Positions 20,421-28,650 of a DNA stretch of 42,596 nucleotides are shown here, one piece after another. The DNA comes from an uncultured Gammaproteobacteria bacterium (GTDB lineage Bacteria; Pseudomonadota; Gammaproteobacteria; SZUA-152), in assembly GCA_913009875.1 (NCBI GenBank), contig CAJVYS010000015.1, forward strand, positions 1-42,596, written 5' to 3'. A program made the translations under genes and the position numbers. Every line of letters starts with the position of its first letter. Position 1 is the first letter of the stretch. The notes beneath the pieces were generated by a model. It searched no databases, had not been told where the DNA came from, and saw nothing but the letters and a program-made list of their open reading frames with translations.

Positions 20421-22259
20421 ATGGCAAAGCCACAAGTTCACATCACCGATACCGTACTGCGCGACGCACACCAGTCTCTGCTCGCCACCCGCATGCGCAC
20501 CGACGACATGCTGACCATCTGCGACAGACTGGATAAGATCGGCTACTGGTCATTAGAGATATGGGGCGGAGCCACCTTCGACGCCTGCATCCGCTTTCTC
20601 AAGGAAGACCCGTGGGAGCGCCTGCGCAAATTGCGCAAGGCCCTGCCCAACACCCGCCTGCAAATGTTGCTGCGCGGACAAAACCTGCTCGGCTATCGCC
20701 ACTACTCCGACGACGTGGTACGCGCTTTCGTTAAAAAGACCGCGGAAAATGGCATCGATGTATTCCGCGTTTTCGATGCACTCAACGACCTGCGCAACCT
20801 GCGTGTCTCCATTGAAGCAATAAAGGAAAGCGGCAAGCATGCGCAGGGAGCCATCTGCTACACCACCAGTCCGGTGCACTCCATCGAACAATTCGTCAAA
20901 CAGGCCCGTGAACTACAGGCCATGGGCTGCGACAGCGTCGCCATCAAAGACATGGCCGGCCTGCTGACACCCGCCACTACCGCCAAGCTGACCCGTGCAC
21001 TGGTCGACGCACTGGATATCCCCGTACATCTACATTCGCACGCCACCGCCGGGCTGGCCAGCATGTGCCAGCTGAAGGCCATCGAGAATGGCTGCCGGCA
21101 CATCGACACGGCTATCTCCGCCCTCTCCGGCGGCACCAGCCACCCGCCGACGGAAAGTATGGTGGCTGCGCTGCGCGACACCGAATACGACACCGGCCTC
21201 GACCTGCCGGCACTGCAGGAAATCGGCTTTTTCTTTTACGAGGTGCGCAAGAAATATCATCAATTCGAAAGTGAATTCACCGGCCTCGACACCCGCGTAC
21301 AGGTCAACCAAGTGCCCGGCGGGATGATTTCCAACCTGTCGAACCAGCTGCGCGAACAGGGCGCACTGGAGCATATGAATGCCGTGCTGAAAGAAATCCC
21401 CCGCGTGCGCAAGGATCTTGGCTACCCGCCGCTGGTCACGCCGACCTCACAAATCGTCGGCACTCAGGCGGTGCTGAACGTAATGACCGGCAGCCGCTAT
21501 AAAAGCATCACCAACGAGGTCAAACTGTATCTGCAAGGCCGCTACGGTAAACCCGCCGCCCCCGTCAATCGTGCGATTCGGCAGCAGGCCATTGGCAATG
21601 CCGACATTATCTCCTGCCGGCCGGCAGATCTCCTGCCAGCGGAAATGGACAAACTGCGCAGCGAAATTAGCGATCTGGCCGAATCAGAGGAAGACGTGCT
21701 CACCTACGCCATGTTTCCCGATGTGGGCCGTGAATTCATCGAGCAGCGCCGCGCCGGCACCCTACAACCGGAACCGTTGGAACCCCTGCTGTCGGAAGGC
21801 GCCACGCAGACGAAGGCCGCCACCGAATTCAACGTCTCCATTCACGGCGAGAATTATCATATCAAGGTCGCCGGCACCGGACACAAGATGCAGGACAAGC
21901 GCGCCTTCTTCATCAGCGTCGATGGCATCCCCGAAGAAATTATCGTCGAGTCCCTGAATGAGCTGGACACGGGCGAAGCGAGCAGCCAAGCGCCATCCGG
22001 CAAGGGCAGCAGTCGGCCCAAAGCAAGCTCACCCGGCCATGTCACCACGTCCATGCCCGGCATCATTGTCGACGTACTGGTGAAGGTTGGCGATGAAGTT
22101 GAAGCGGGTACCGCCCTCATCGTCACCGAGGCAATGAAAATGGAAACGGAGATTCAGGCGCCCGTGACGGGAAAGATTACTGCCATTCACGTGCAAAAGG
22201 GCGACAGCGTCAATCCGGACGAAGTGCTTGTTGAAATAGACGAGTACTCCGATTCCTGA
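20421..22259 (+). CDS. oadA: pyruvate carboxylase subunit B (OadA-like, biotinylated)
   Basis: A 612-residue protein: a carboxyltransferase TIM barrel (VLRDAHQSLLATRMRT, KDMAGLL, HLHSHATAG), a PYC_OADA domain in the middle, and a C-terminal biotinyl domain with the attachment lysine K573 in TEAMKMETEI. A short Ser/Gly/Pro-rich linker (about 520-540) precedes the biotin domain. It works with the upstream biotin carboxylase to form oxaloacetate from pyruvate. AGGAA precedes the ATG. The stop codon lies inside a 44-base palindrome. Annotation pipelines often call it oxaloacetate decarboxylase alpha; the two-gene context favours the carboxylase. Confidence 0.92.
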   Translation: MAKPQVHITDTVLRDAHQSLLATRMRTDDMLTICDRLDKIGYWSLEIWGGATFDACIRFLKEDPWERLRKLRKALPNTRLQMLLRGQNLLGYRHYSDDVVRAFVKKTAENGIDVFRVFDALNDLRNLRVSIEAIKESGKHAQGAICYTTSPVHSIEQFVKQARELQAMGCDSVAIKDMAGLLTPATTAKLTRALVDALDIPVHLHSHATAGLASMCQLKAIENGCRHIDTAISALSGGTSHPPTESMVAALRDTEYDTGLDLPALQEIGFFFYEVRKKYHQFESEFTGLDTRVQVNQVPGGMISNLSNQLREQGALEHMNAVLKEIPRVRKDLGYPPLVTPTSQIVGTQAVLNVMTGSRYKSITNEVKLYLQGRYGKPAAPVNRAIRQQAIGNADIISCRPADLLPAEMDKLRSEISDLAESEEDVLTYAMFPDVGREFIEQRRAGTLQPEPLEPLLSEGATQTKAATEFNVSIHGENYHIKVAGTGHKMQDKRAFFISVDGIPEEIIVESLNELDTGEASSQAPSGKGSSRPKASSPGHVTTSMPGIIVDVLVKVGDEVEAGTALIVTEAMKMETEIQAPVTGKITAIHVQKGDSVNPDEVLVEIDEYSDS

Positions 22260-22287
22260 ATAACATGTTATTTAGGAATCGGAGTAC
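22244..22287. repeat. 44-base near-perfect palindrome across the oadA stop
   Basis: Arms of 22 bases begin GTACTCCGATTCCTGAATAA and close with the complement ending GGAATCGGAGTAC; only one base pair mismatches. There is effectively no loop. It covers the last residues and stop of oadA and is followed 34 bases later by a terminator. Confidence 0.9.
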
Positions 22288-22321
22288 TGGATTGCAGGCG
22301 TTCAGCATTTCCTGAGGACAT

Positions 22322-22354
22322 AAAAAAACACCGGCCATTGGCCGGTGTTTTTTC
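22322..22354. terminator. bidirectional rho-independent terminator
   Basis: AACACCGGCC and GGCCGGTGTT form a 10-base stem around ATT, flanked by A-run and T-run. It serves both the pycA-oadA genes and the convergent histone-like gene. Confidence 0.92.
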
Positions 22355-22370
22355 GTAATGCCGGTACAGC

Positions 22371-22946
22371 CTAGGCTGCGGCTTTTTTCTTGCGGGTTGC
22401 GCGGCGACCCTTTTTGCCTGCCTTGGTCTTTTTCGCCGCCTTACGGTCATACTCACGTTCCCATTTTGCCGTAAAGGCTGCAACTGCCTTGGCCTTGGTC
22501 TCTTCCTTCTTGCGCTCAGTTTCTGCGGATCTCACGGCATCCTTAACCATCTTTTCAGTCTCAGAAGCCTTGGCTCGTGCCGTTGCCAATGCAGCGCGTA
22601 CTTTTTGAGCAGCAGTCTTTGCGGCCAAAAGTGCACGACTGGAGGCAGCCGACTTTTTCTGTGCTGCCGTTTTCGCTGCCATTGCAACCTTACTCTTGGC
22701 AGCAGCCGCTTTCTTTTCGGCCGCGGCTACCTTGGAAGCCGCCGCTCCAGCAGAATTCAATGCGCGGGCAACAACTTTCAGGGCTGCCTCATGCGCCTTG
22801 CTCACGGGACTGGCGGCTGCAACACTCGCAGGGGAAGGAGCCGGGCGACGTCCTCTTGCCTTCGCCTTTACTTTTACCTTTGATTTTGCCTTAAGCTTGG
22901 CCTTAGCCACTTTAGCCTTTACCCGGGCTGCCTTTTTCTTAATCAT
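22371..22946 (-). CDS. Lys/Ala-rich histone H1-like protein (AlgP-like)
   Basis: A 191-residue, strongly basic, low-complexity protein. Both ends are Lys/Arg-rich (MIKKKAARVKAKVAKAKLKA at the start, KKGRRATRKKKAAA at the end), with a central Ala/Lys/Ser helix-prone region (AAAEKKAAAAKSKVAMAAKT). This composition matches bacterial histone H1-like proteins such as AlgP, thought to bind DNA and influence nucleoid structure. A good ribosome binding site (GAGGAG) precedes the ATG. It is convergent with oadA. Specific targets cannot be inferred. Confidence 0.8.
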   Translation of the reverse strand: MIKKKAARVKAKVAKAKLKAKSKVKVKAKARGRRPAPSPASVAAASPVSKAHEAALKVVARALNSAGAAASKVAAAEKKAAAAKSKVAMAAKTAAQKKSAASSRALLAAKTAAQKVRAALATARAKASETEKMVKDAVRSAETERKKEETKAKAVAAFTAKWEREYDRKAAKKTKAGKKGRRATRKKKAAA

Positions 22947-23250
22947 TTCCTACTCCTCGGACAAATATAATTCGAACACTAGCGAAGTGTATCGCCTTTT
23001 TTTTGAATAACAAGTGTTTAGTATAAAAATCCAACAAATATTGGCGATTTTCTAACAAAAACTTCTGTATTCAGTAAAAATAGCGTGTGCATCAATGAAG
23101 ATAAAATCTAAAAACACAAAAATGCATGCCCGTACTATTGTTATGATTCCCTAATCGGATAGTTAGTATTTCAGGAAATCTGTGTTCGATTAGCTCTTGA
23201 ATTAGCCCTCAAATCAACTATCGAGAAAACCCAAAACCAGAAGTCGGAGG
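22947..23250. other. AT-rich intergenic region
   Basis: About 300 AT-rich bases upstream of the histone-like gene and downstream of sbcB. It should contain the promoter of the histone-like gene, but I see no clear promoter pair, RNA gene or ORF with coding character. Confidence 0.55.
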
Positions 23251-24696
23251 CTATTCCTGAGTATTTAACACTGACTGCCGATATTTCAAAAGAGTTTCAA
23301 GAATGTCACGCTGCTGCTCGGTAAGCTCCGCCGAATTCAGCAGTTCATCAATCCGTGCCACATATTCCCGCTCTGTGATGCTGGCGTTAAACGACGGATC
23401 TGACAGTCGCTGCAGTCGATATTCATTCCAACACGCCATTTCATCGGCAGAAAGTGTCTCCGGGTAATTCCTGGCCCGATAACGAAATAACATTTCCGGG
23501 ATTCGCTGATCCTGGAATGGAATATCAAGCGACTTTAGTTGCTGCGGAGAAGAATGGCGAATCTTCTCCATTTTCTGCCTATCGTCATTACTGAAGAAGC
23601 CACCACTGTAGAGCATCAGGTCAGGATCGCTTTCCGGCTCGAATTCACGCTGTTCATAAACGGATAGAAGAGTGGATATAAAATGAGGGTTGCTGCGAAT
23701 AATTTCCAAATGCTGCTGGCAGGTGTTCGTATCAATCTGCCATTTTTCAGCAGCCTCTGCTGTCAGTGTGTTTTCCGGTACAACCACCGGGCATTTATTG
23801 ATGTGAATGGTTTTTACCGGCAGTCGCTCAACACCGACGGGCAACTCGGCCTGACGGGTGAACAGGCGTTGCCGGAGATCAGCAATGGAAAGGTGGATAA
23901 ATTCTGACGGATCATGCCGCAGGTCATATATCACTATTTCATTACGATTCGACGGATGATTTGCAAGTGGGGCCACCAGGGCTATGCAACCCAGCTCGGC
24001 GGAATACATGGATGAAACATGCAGAACAGGGGTCATTTGTGCCACATTCAGCAGTCGCCCGACCTGCTGTTTCGAGCGATGCCGGAAAATATAGTCGTAC
24101 AGACGCGGTTGTTTATCGCGAACCAGTCTGGCGATAGCAATGGTGGCATGCACATCGGACAAGGCATCATGTGCCGACTGGTGATCCAGCTCGTTGGCCT
24201 TTGTCAGATCTTCGAGGCGGAAACTGGGTTTGCCATCCGCATGGCATGGCCATTCAATGCCTTCCGGCCTCAGTGCATGAGTTACCCGCACCAGATCGAT
24301 GATGTCCCAGCGTGAATTGCCGTTCTGCCATTCACGTGCATAGGGATCAAAAAAGTTTCGGTACAACACATTGCGCGTCACTTCGTCATCAAAACGAATA
24401 CTGTTGTAACCCGCCGCGCAAGTATGGGGACGGGAAAATTCTTCGTGGATTCGTGCAATGAACTCCGCTTCGGGAAGGCCCTCCTGCAATGCCTGTTGTG
24501 GTGTTATTGCGGTTATCAGACAGGCGTCGGGTTGCGGCAGAAAATCATCTGCCGGACGACAGTACAGTACCAGCGGCTCACCAATGATGTTCAGATCAAG
24601 GTTCGTGCGGATGCCGGCAAACTGCGCCGGACGGTCTCGCCGTGGATCGGTACCAAAGGTTTCGTAATCATGCCAATAGATACTGTCCGCGCTCAT
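23251..24696 (-). CDS. sbcB: exodeoxyribonuclease I
   Basis: A 481-residue DEDDh exonuclease that digests single-stranded DNA 3' to 5' in recombination and mismatch repair. Exo motifs are HDYETFGTD (residues 9-17), CAAGYNSIRFDDEV and SAHDALSDVHATIAIA, with the central SH3-like and C-terminal helical domains filling the rest (PEMLFRYRARNYPETL). Length matches E. coli ExoI (475). It is separated from the phosphatase gene by 150 bases and need not be in the same operon. Confidence 0.96.
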   Translation of the reverse strand: MSADSIYWHDYETFGTDPRRDRPAQFAGIRTNLDLNIIGEPLVLYCRPADDFLPQPDACLITAITPQQALQEGLPEAEFIARIHEEFSRPHTCAAGYNSIRFDDEVTRNVLYRNFFDPYAREWQNGNSRWDIIDLVRVTHALRPEGIEWPCHADGKPSFRLEDLTKANELDHQSAHDALSDVHATIAIARLVRDKQPRLYDYIFRHRSKQQVGRLLNVAQMTPVLHVSSMYSAELGCIALVAPLANHPSNRNEIVIYDLRHDPSEFIHLSIADLRQRLFTRQAELPVGVERLPVKTIHINKCPVVVPENTLTAEAAEKWQIDTNTCQQHLEIIRSNPHFISTLLSVYEQREFEPESDPDLMLYSGGFFSNDDRQKMEKIRHSSPQQLKSLDIPFQDQRIPEMLFRYRARNYPETLSADEMACWNEYRLQRLSDPSFNASITEREYVARIDELLNSAELTEQQRDILETLLKYRQSVLNTQE

Positions 24697-24846
24697 GCTT
24701 GCCCCTCTGTTTATTCGTCAGTGCGCACGATTATACCTTCAAGCGGGAAATAGCCAGCAGAAAGTCAGCGACTGTGACAACAAACGGCAAAGAGGAGAGT
24801 AAAAAATGGAGGCTGGCGGCATCACATGCCACCACTCGGACACGAC

Positions 24847-25581
24847 CTATTCAGTGTCGCTGCGATCTTCCGACTGCGGGGCGGAAACCAGCAGCACGGT
24901 GACATTGTCACTGCCACCGTTATTCAGCGCCATCTGAATCAACTGGTCGACCTTTGCTTGCTCATCGGCTTGCTGTGACAGGATGTGGGTAATTTCATCC
25001 GCGCTCAGCTCACCACTCAGCCCGTCGCTGCACAGCAATATCTGCTGACCGGGGTACAAATGCCCACGCACCAGCCCCACCTCGAGACGGCTCAGACTCT
25101 CCATGCCGATGGCCTGGGTGATGAAATTGCGCTGCGGGTGAAACTCCGCCTCTTGCGCGGTAATGTCGCCCTGATCCACCATCAGCTGCACCAGGGAATG
25201 ATCGCGGGTGATCTGCGTCAGGGCGCCATGACGCCAAAGATAGGCCCGGCTGTCCCCAACCCAAACCACTTCGAAGCGGTCACCATCGATCCTCACCGCC
25301 AGGGCCGTGGAACCCATACCGGAGCGCCCCTTGCCATCACGCACGGCGGCGAGCACCGCATGGTGCGCCTTGACCAACGCCTCAGCCATTGGCGTGCCGG
25401 AGCGGACTTCACTCTGTATCTGCTCGACGACGATCTGACTGGCCACCTCACCACATTCGTGTCCACCCATGCCATCGGCAAGCACACCCAGCCTCAACTC
25501 TGCATTGATGAGATAACAATCCTCGTTCTGAGGCCGGATATGGCCGATATGGGTGTCGTGTCCGCAAATGAAAATGGTCAT
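24847..25581 (-). CDS. PP2C-family Ser/Thr protein phosphatase
   Basis: 244 residues from ATG 25581 (MTIFICGHDTHIGHIRPQNE); the frame remains open to 25764, but that part crosses a palindromic repeat. Metal-binding motifs are RPQNEDCY, VLADGMGGHECGE, GMGSTALAV, VVWVGDSRAYLW and LLCSDGLSGELS, with the final aspartate in GGSDNVTVLLV. Such phosphatases are cytoplasmic and remove phosphate from Ser/Thr. It lies beside the FHA-HD-GYP gene and near a Ser/Thr kinase and FHA proteins, so it is the probable opposing enzyme of that kinase. Confidence 0.93.
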   Translation of the reverse strand: MTIFICGHDTHIGHIRPQNEDCYLINAELRLGVLADGMGGHECGEVASQIVVEQIQSEVRSGTPMAEALVKAHHAVLAAVRDGKGRSGMGSTALAVRIDGDRFEVVWVGDSRAYLWRHGALTQITRDHSLVQLMVDQGDITAQEAEFHPQRNFITQAIGMESLSRLEVGLVRGHLYPGQQILLCSDGLSGELSADEITHILSQQADEQAKVDQLIQMALNNGGSDNVTVLLVSAPQSEDRSDTE

Positions 25582-25625
25582 CGTTAAAGCGTAATTCCTG
25601 TGTACAGCGTCAGCGGGGTTGGTAA

Positions 25626-25682
25626 AGGGCACTTCTAATAATTGCTTGCGGTCTCTGCGCAAGCAATTATTAGAAGTGCCCT
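25626..25682. repeat. perfect 25-base-arm inverted repeat
   Basis: Arms 25626-25650 and 25658-25682 are exact reverse complements (outer end AGGGCACTTCTAATAATTGC) around a 7-base loop. The outer AGGGCACTTCTA end is shared with the small palindrome at 36996-37017. It lies between the HD-GYP gene and the downstream phosphatase start and may attenuate transcription. Confidence 0.93.
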
Positions 25683-25770
25683 GAAGGGGGGGAACCATAG
25701 CGAAACGCAATTTATGGTGCAAATGAAATCTACAAAATAGTGGCAGATAAGTCTGTTTTGGCAAAGGCCG

Positions 25771-27825
25771 CTAACGTTCGGGCAACAGGCGGTATGCATT
25801 GCTCTCGATAAATATGTCGACCAGGTCCTTTTCGACCTTGCCCTGCTTTGCCTCATCACGAAGGATATCCAGCGCCAGTTCTTCCGGCAGACTCTGCTTG
25901 TAGGGCCGATCTCCCGATGTCAGGGCATCGTAAATATCCGTCACCGTCATAATACGGGCCTGCAGGGGGATCTGTTCACGCCCGAGTCCACGCGGATAAC
26001 CGGAACCATCGAGCTTTTCATGATGGCTGTAGGCAATTTCAGGGACAGATGCCAGCCCCTTGGTCCACGGGATATGCTGCAAAAAGGCATAGGTATGCGA
26101 CACGTGGTATTCGATTTCCTGGCGCTCATCCGGCGTCAGGCTGCCACGCGCCAGGGTCAGCGCCTCCATTTCAAACGCCGACAGGAGTGGGATGGACTCC
26201 CCGCCTTCGCCCGGAAAACAATAATCCACCACTTGCTGCAATGCCGGGGGAATCGTCTGATGAAAGACGGCTGGCTCATTGGCCTTGACAATGAGCTCCA
26301 TAAACTGGCGAATACGCTGTGTCTCCTGCGCCAAGCTCCGCTCCATGCGACGACGCCGGATCCGAAACTCTTCCGCACTTAGCGTTTCGAGTTCCTGCTG
26401 ATCCAGTAATTCACGGTAGGCGTGCCGCTCCATGCTGGCACAGGCATACTGAAAACGTGCCTGCATCAGCTCAAACTGGCGCGGGTACAGCTTGTGGGAT
26501 TTGGTCAGCACATGCTCTCGTACGCCGACCTTGCCAAAGTCATGCAGCAGGGCGGCGTAGCGCAATTCATTCATCTGTTCGCGGGTAAAATTGACTTCAC
26601 GCAGTTCCGGTACACGGGAACGCCCCACGGCCTCGGCCAGGCGCTGGCTGTATTCAGCGACACGGAACGAATGACCTGCGGTACTGGGGTCTCGTGCTTC
26701 AATAGCGTGTACCGAGGCGGTAACGAAGCCTTCGAACAGCTGCCGGATGTCCTCGACCAGGCCCAGGTTCTTCAGTGCAATGGCGGCCTGCACGCCGATA
26801 CCGGAGAGAATCTGAAGATCTTCACTATCAAAGGCATGCGTGCTGCGGGTATCCACCTGAATCAGTCCCAGCACCTCATCATCGAGCAACAGCGGCACAC
26901 ACATCACACTGCGAATACCCAGGCCGATTATGGACTCATGGCTGTCGAAGCGTCTGTCACTGCTGGCATCACTGGAAAGGATCGCACGGTGCTTGCTGAT
27001 GACCTCATTGACGATCGCGCGAGACAGGACGGCATCCACCGACCGTTCCTTGCGGCTCATCGCCACCACCGGTTTGAGTGATTCACTGCTCTGCCCCGGT
27101 TCAATGCACAGCAAACCATAGGCATGCTCGGCGGCGGGAAAGATATCAAAGATAAAATCCATCACCTTGGCCAACAGGTCTTCGTGGTTATTCTGACCAC
27201 CCAGGCCAATGCTGACCTGCGCCAGCGCCCGCAAACGGCGTTGTACGTCCGTGGCCGCAACACGATCTTCATGCAGATTGGCCTTGAGAAGCTGCAGGGC
27301 TTCCTGGGCATCGATGGCCATGCTCAGGTCGGGTTTCGAGCTTTTCGAGCCGACCAGAACCATAGAAGCGCTGCTGGCCTGCCGCTCTTCCGGGGTCTCA
27401 CCGGCAATCAGGGCCAGATCAAAGGCCTCTTCATTACCACCGATTTCAGACTCCCACGGACTACTGGCCGACGTCTCATCCCTACCGCCGGCCGGTGGAC
27501 GAAAACGTAGATGCACTCCACCCAACTGGAGATTACTACCTTCACGCAAGGCATAGAATTCCTTCGGCGTCAGAGGACGCGCATTGAGCAGGGTGCCATT
27601 GGTGGAGTCGAGATCCTGGATTACATAGCCGCCGTTGCGCCGTATGATCCGTGCATGCTGGCGACTGACTCGGCTGTCCGGCAGACGAATATGGCTATCA
27701 CGCTCAGCCAATTCTTCTTCACAACGCCCAACCAGCGTCTCATCATGAAGAGGAAAACTCTTGCCAGCCAGGGCACCATTGAGCACCTCCAGGGAGGCCG
27801 TATGGAGAGTATCAGTCATTGTCAT
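25771..27825 (-). CDS. FHA-GAF-HD-GYP signalling protein
   Basis: 684 residues. An FHA domain (about 12-110) has GR at 33-34, S54/H57 in VSRQHAR and DSTNGT; it should bind phosphothreonine. A linker and helix are followed by a GAF domain (about 195-355: [19 protein letters not shown]). The C-terminal HD-GYP domain has [16 protein letters not shown] at 428-429 in [10 protein letters not shown] and [14 protein letters not shown] at 601-614, so c-di-GMP phosphodiesterase activity is plausible. Between the HD and GYP motifs about 100 extra residues (roughly 450-555) form a charged, helix-rich insertion. A second ATG is two codons in. It is divergent from the kinase/PilT operon. Confidence 0.9.
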   Translation of the reverse strand: MTMTDTLHTASLEVLNGALAGKSFPLHDETLVGRCEEELAERDSHIRLPDSRVSRQHARIIRRNGGYVIQDLDSTNGTLLNARPLTPKEFYALREGSNLQLGGVHLRFRPPAGGRDETSASSPWESEIGGNEEAFDLALIAGETPEERQASSASMVLVGSKSSKPDLSMAIDAQEALQLLKANLHEDRVAATDVQRRLRALAQVSIGLGGQNNHEDLLAKVMDFIFDIFPAAEHAYGLLCIEPGQSSESLKPVVAMSRKERSVDAVLSRAIVNEVISKHRAILSSDASSDRRFDSHESIIGLGIRSVMCVPLLLDDEVLGLIQVDTRSTHAFDSEDLQILSGIGVQAAIALKNLGLVEDIRQLFEGFVTASVHAIEARDPSTAGHSFRVAEYSQRLAEAVGRSRVPELREVNFTREQMNELRYAALLHDFGKVGVREHVLTKSHKLYPRQFELMQARFQYACASMERHAYRELLDQQELETLSAEEFRIRRRRMERSLAQETQRIRQFMELIVKANEPAVFHQTIPPALQQVVDYCFPGEGGESIPLLSAFEMEALTLARGSLTPDERQEIEYHVSHTYAFLQHIPWTKGLASVPEIAYSHHEKLDGSGYPRGLGREQIPLQARIMTVTDIYDALTSGDRPYKQSLPEELALDILRDEAKQGKVEKDLVDIFIESNAYRLLPER

Positions 27826-28152
27826 GAAATATCAGCTATCAAGTCGGAAATCCAGCCCGGGATACGGAAATCACCCCAGTGATTATCACCTTTTTACCCG
27901 CACGGGGTATATTAATTCCTATTCTAGCCGGTCATTATCAGCCAGTGGAGTCAGGGTGTAAGCAGCGGTGGCGCAGGCACAACCTTCAACTCCCGGCTAA
28001 AAATGACGCTAAATAGACTCCAAGCTACCGGCAACCCGCAACACCGGCAGGGTTTTATTACCACGAATCAACGTTGTATCGGCGTATAATGCCTTAAGAT
28101 AGCGCCACCAGAACGGAATTTTTAGGCATTTACTATATTGAAGGCCTCTATA
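27826..28152. other. divergent promoter region of the signalling locus
   Basis: This 327-base gap separates the FHA-HD-GYP gene (minus) from the kinase/PilT operon (plus). It must hold promoters for both. Only the -10 at 28085 is clear to me; no RNA gene or conserved ORF is seen. Confidence 0.55.
28085..28090 (+). promoter_or_regulatory. candidate -10 box of the kinase/PilT operon
   Basis: TATAAT is a perfect sigma-70 -10 hexamer 63 bases before the likely GTG start at 28153. The corresponding -35 position (28062-28067, CACGAA) is poor, so an activator may be required. Confidence 0.4.
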
Positions 28153-28635
28153 GTGACCAATGAAATACTGAAAGTCCCCAAAAAGCTGAAACCCGTCACC
28201 CTATGGGTACACCCCGAAGGCCGCGTCCGGGGTTCGCTGTACCTGCGAGAGCAAAGCCCCGACCATGCCGGCCCGGAACAGCCGCTGGAAGTCCTCAACC
28301 AGTGCACCCCATTCGTTGTTATCAAACGCGAAGAACCGGATGAACTGCGTTTTTATAACATGCGCTCCATCATCCGCGTAGAATATGAAACGGAGCACGA
28401 GCCCTCAACGGATATCCCCCGGCAACGCTGCCAGATACAGATGATGGACGGCTCATTCATCACGGGCTCCATCCGCGAGCAGTTGCCGCCAGCACGCGCA
28501 CGAGTCCTGGATTATCTCAACCGTAGCGATGAATGCTTTATCAAGATACACATGGACGAAGGTACCATTTACCTCATCAACAAGGCCTACATCATCCATG
28601 CCCATGTGGATGATGCAGCCGACGACGCAAGCTAA
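28153..28635 (+). CDS. uncharacterised two-repeat protein, first gene of kinase/PilT operon
   Basis: 160 residues from GTG 28153, chosen because GAAGG lies eight bases upstream; a TTG at 28138 would add five residues. I do not recognise a named family with certainty. The protein looks like two copies of one beta-rich domain: VTLWVHPEGRVRGSLYLRE to MRSIIRVEYE, and CQIQMMDGSFITGSIRE to KAYIIHAHVDD. It has no signal peptide or membrane segment and is probably cytoplasmic. The kinase gene begins 15 bases after its stop, so it is likely part of the same signalling unit, perhaps an adaptor. Confidence 0.75.
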   Translation: MTNEILKVPKKLKPVTLWVHPEGRVRGSLYLREQSPDHAGPEQPLEVLNQCTPFVVIKREEPDELRFYNMRSIIRVEYETEHEPSTDIPRQRCQIQMMDGSFITGSIREQLPPARARVLDYLNRSDECFIKIHMDEGTIYLINKAYIIHAHVDDAADDAS

Positions 28636-28650
28636 CAAGAGACCCGCCGT

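Noticed and set aside
18964-22259. Sodium-pumping oxaloacetate decarboxylase operon
   Set aside because: No oadB or oadG neighbours; a biotin carboxylase gene is adjacent instead, which fits two-subunit pyruvate carboxylase.
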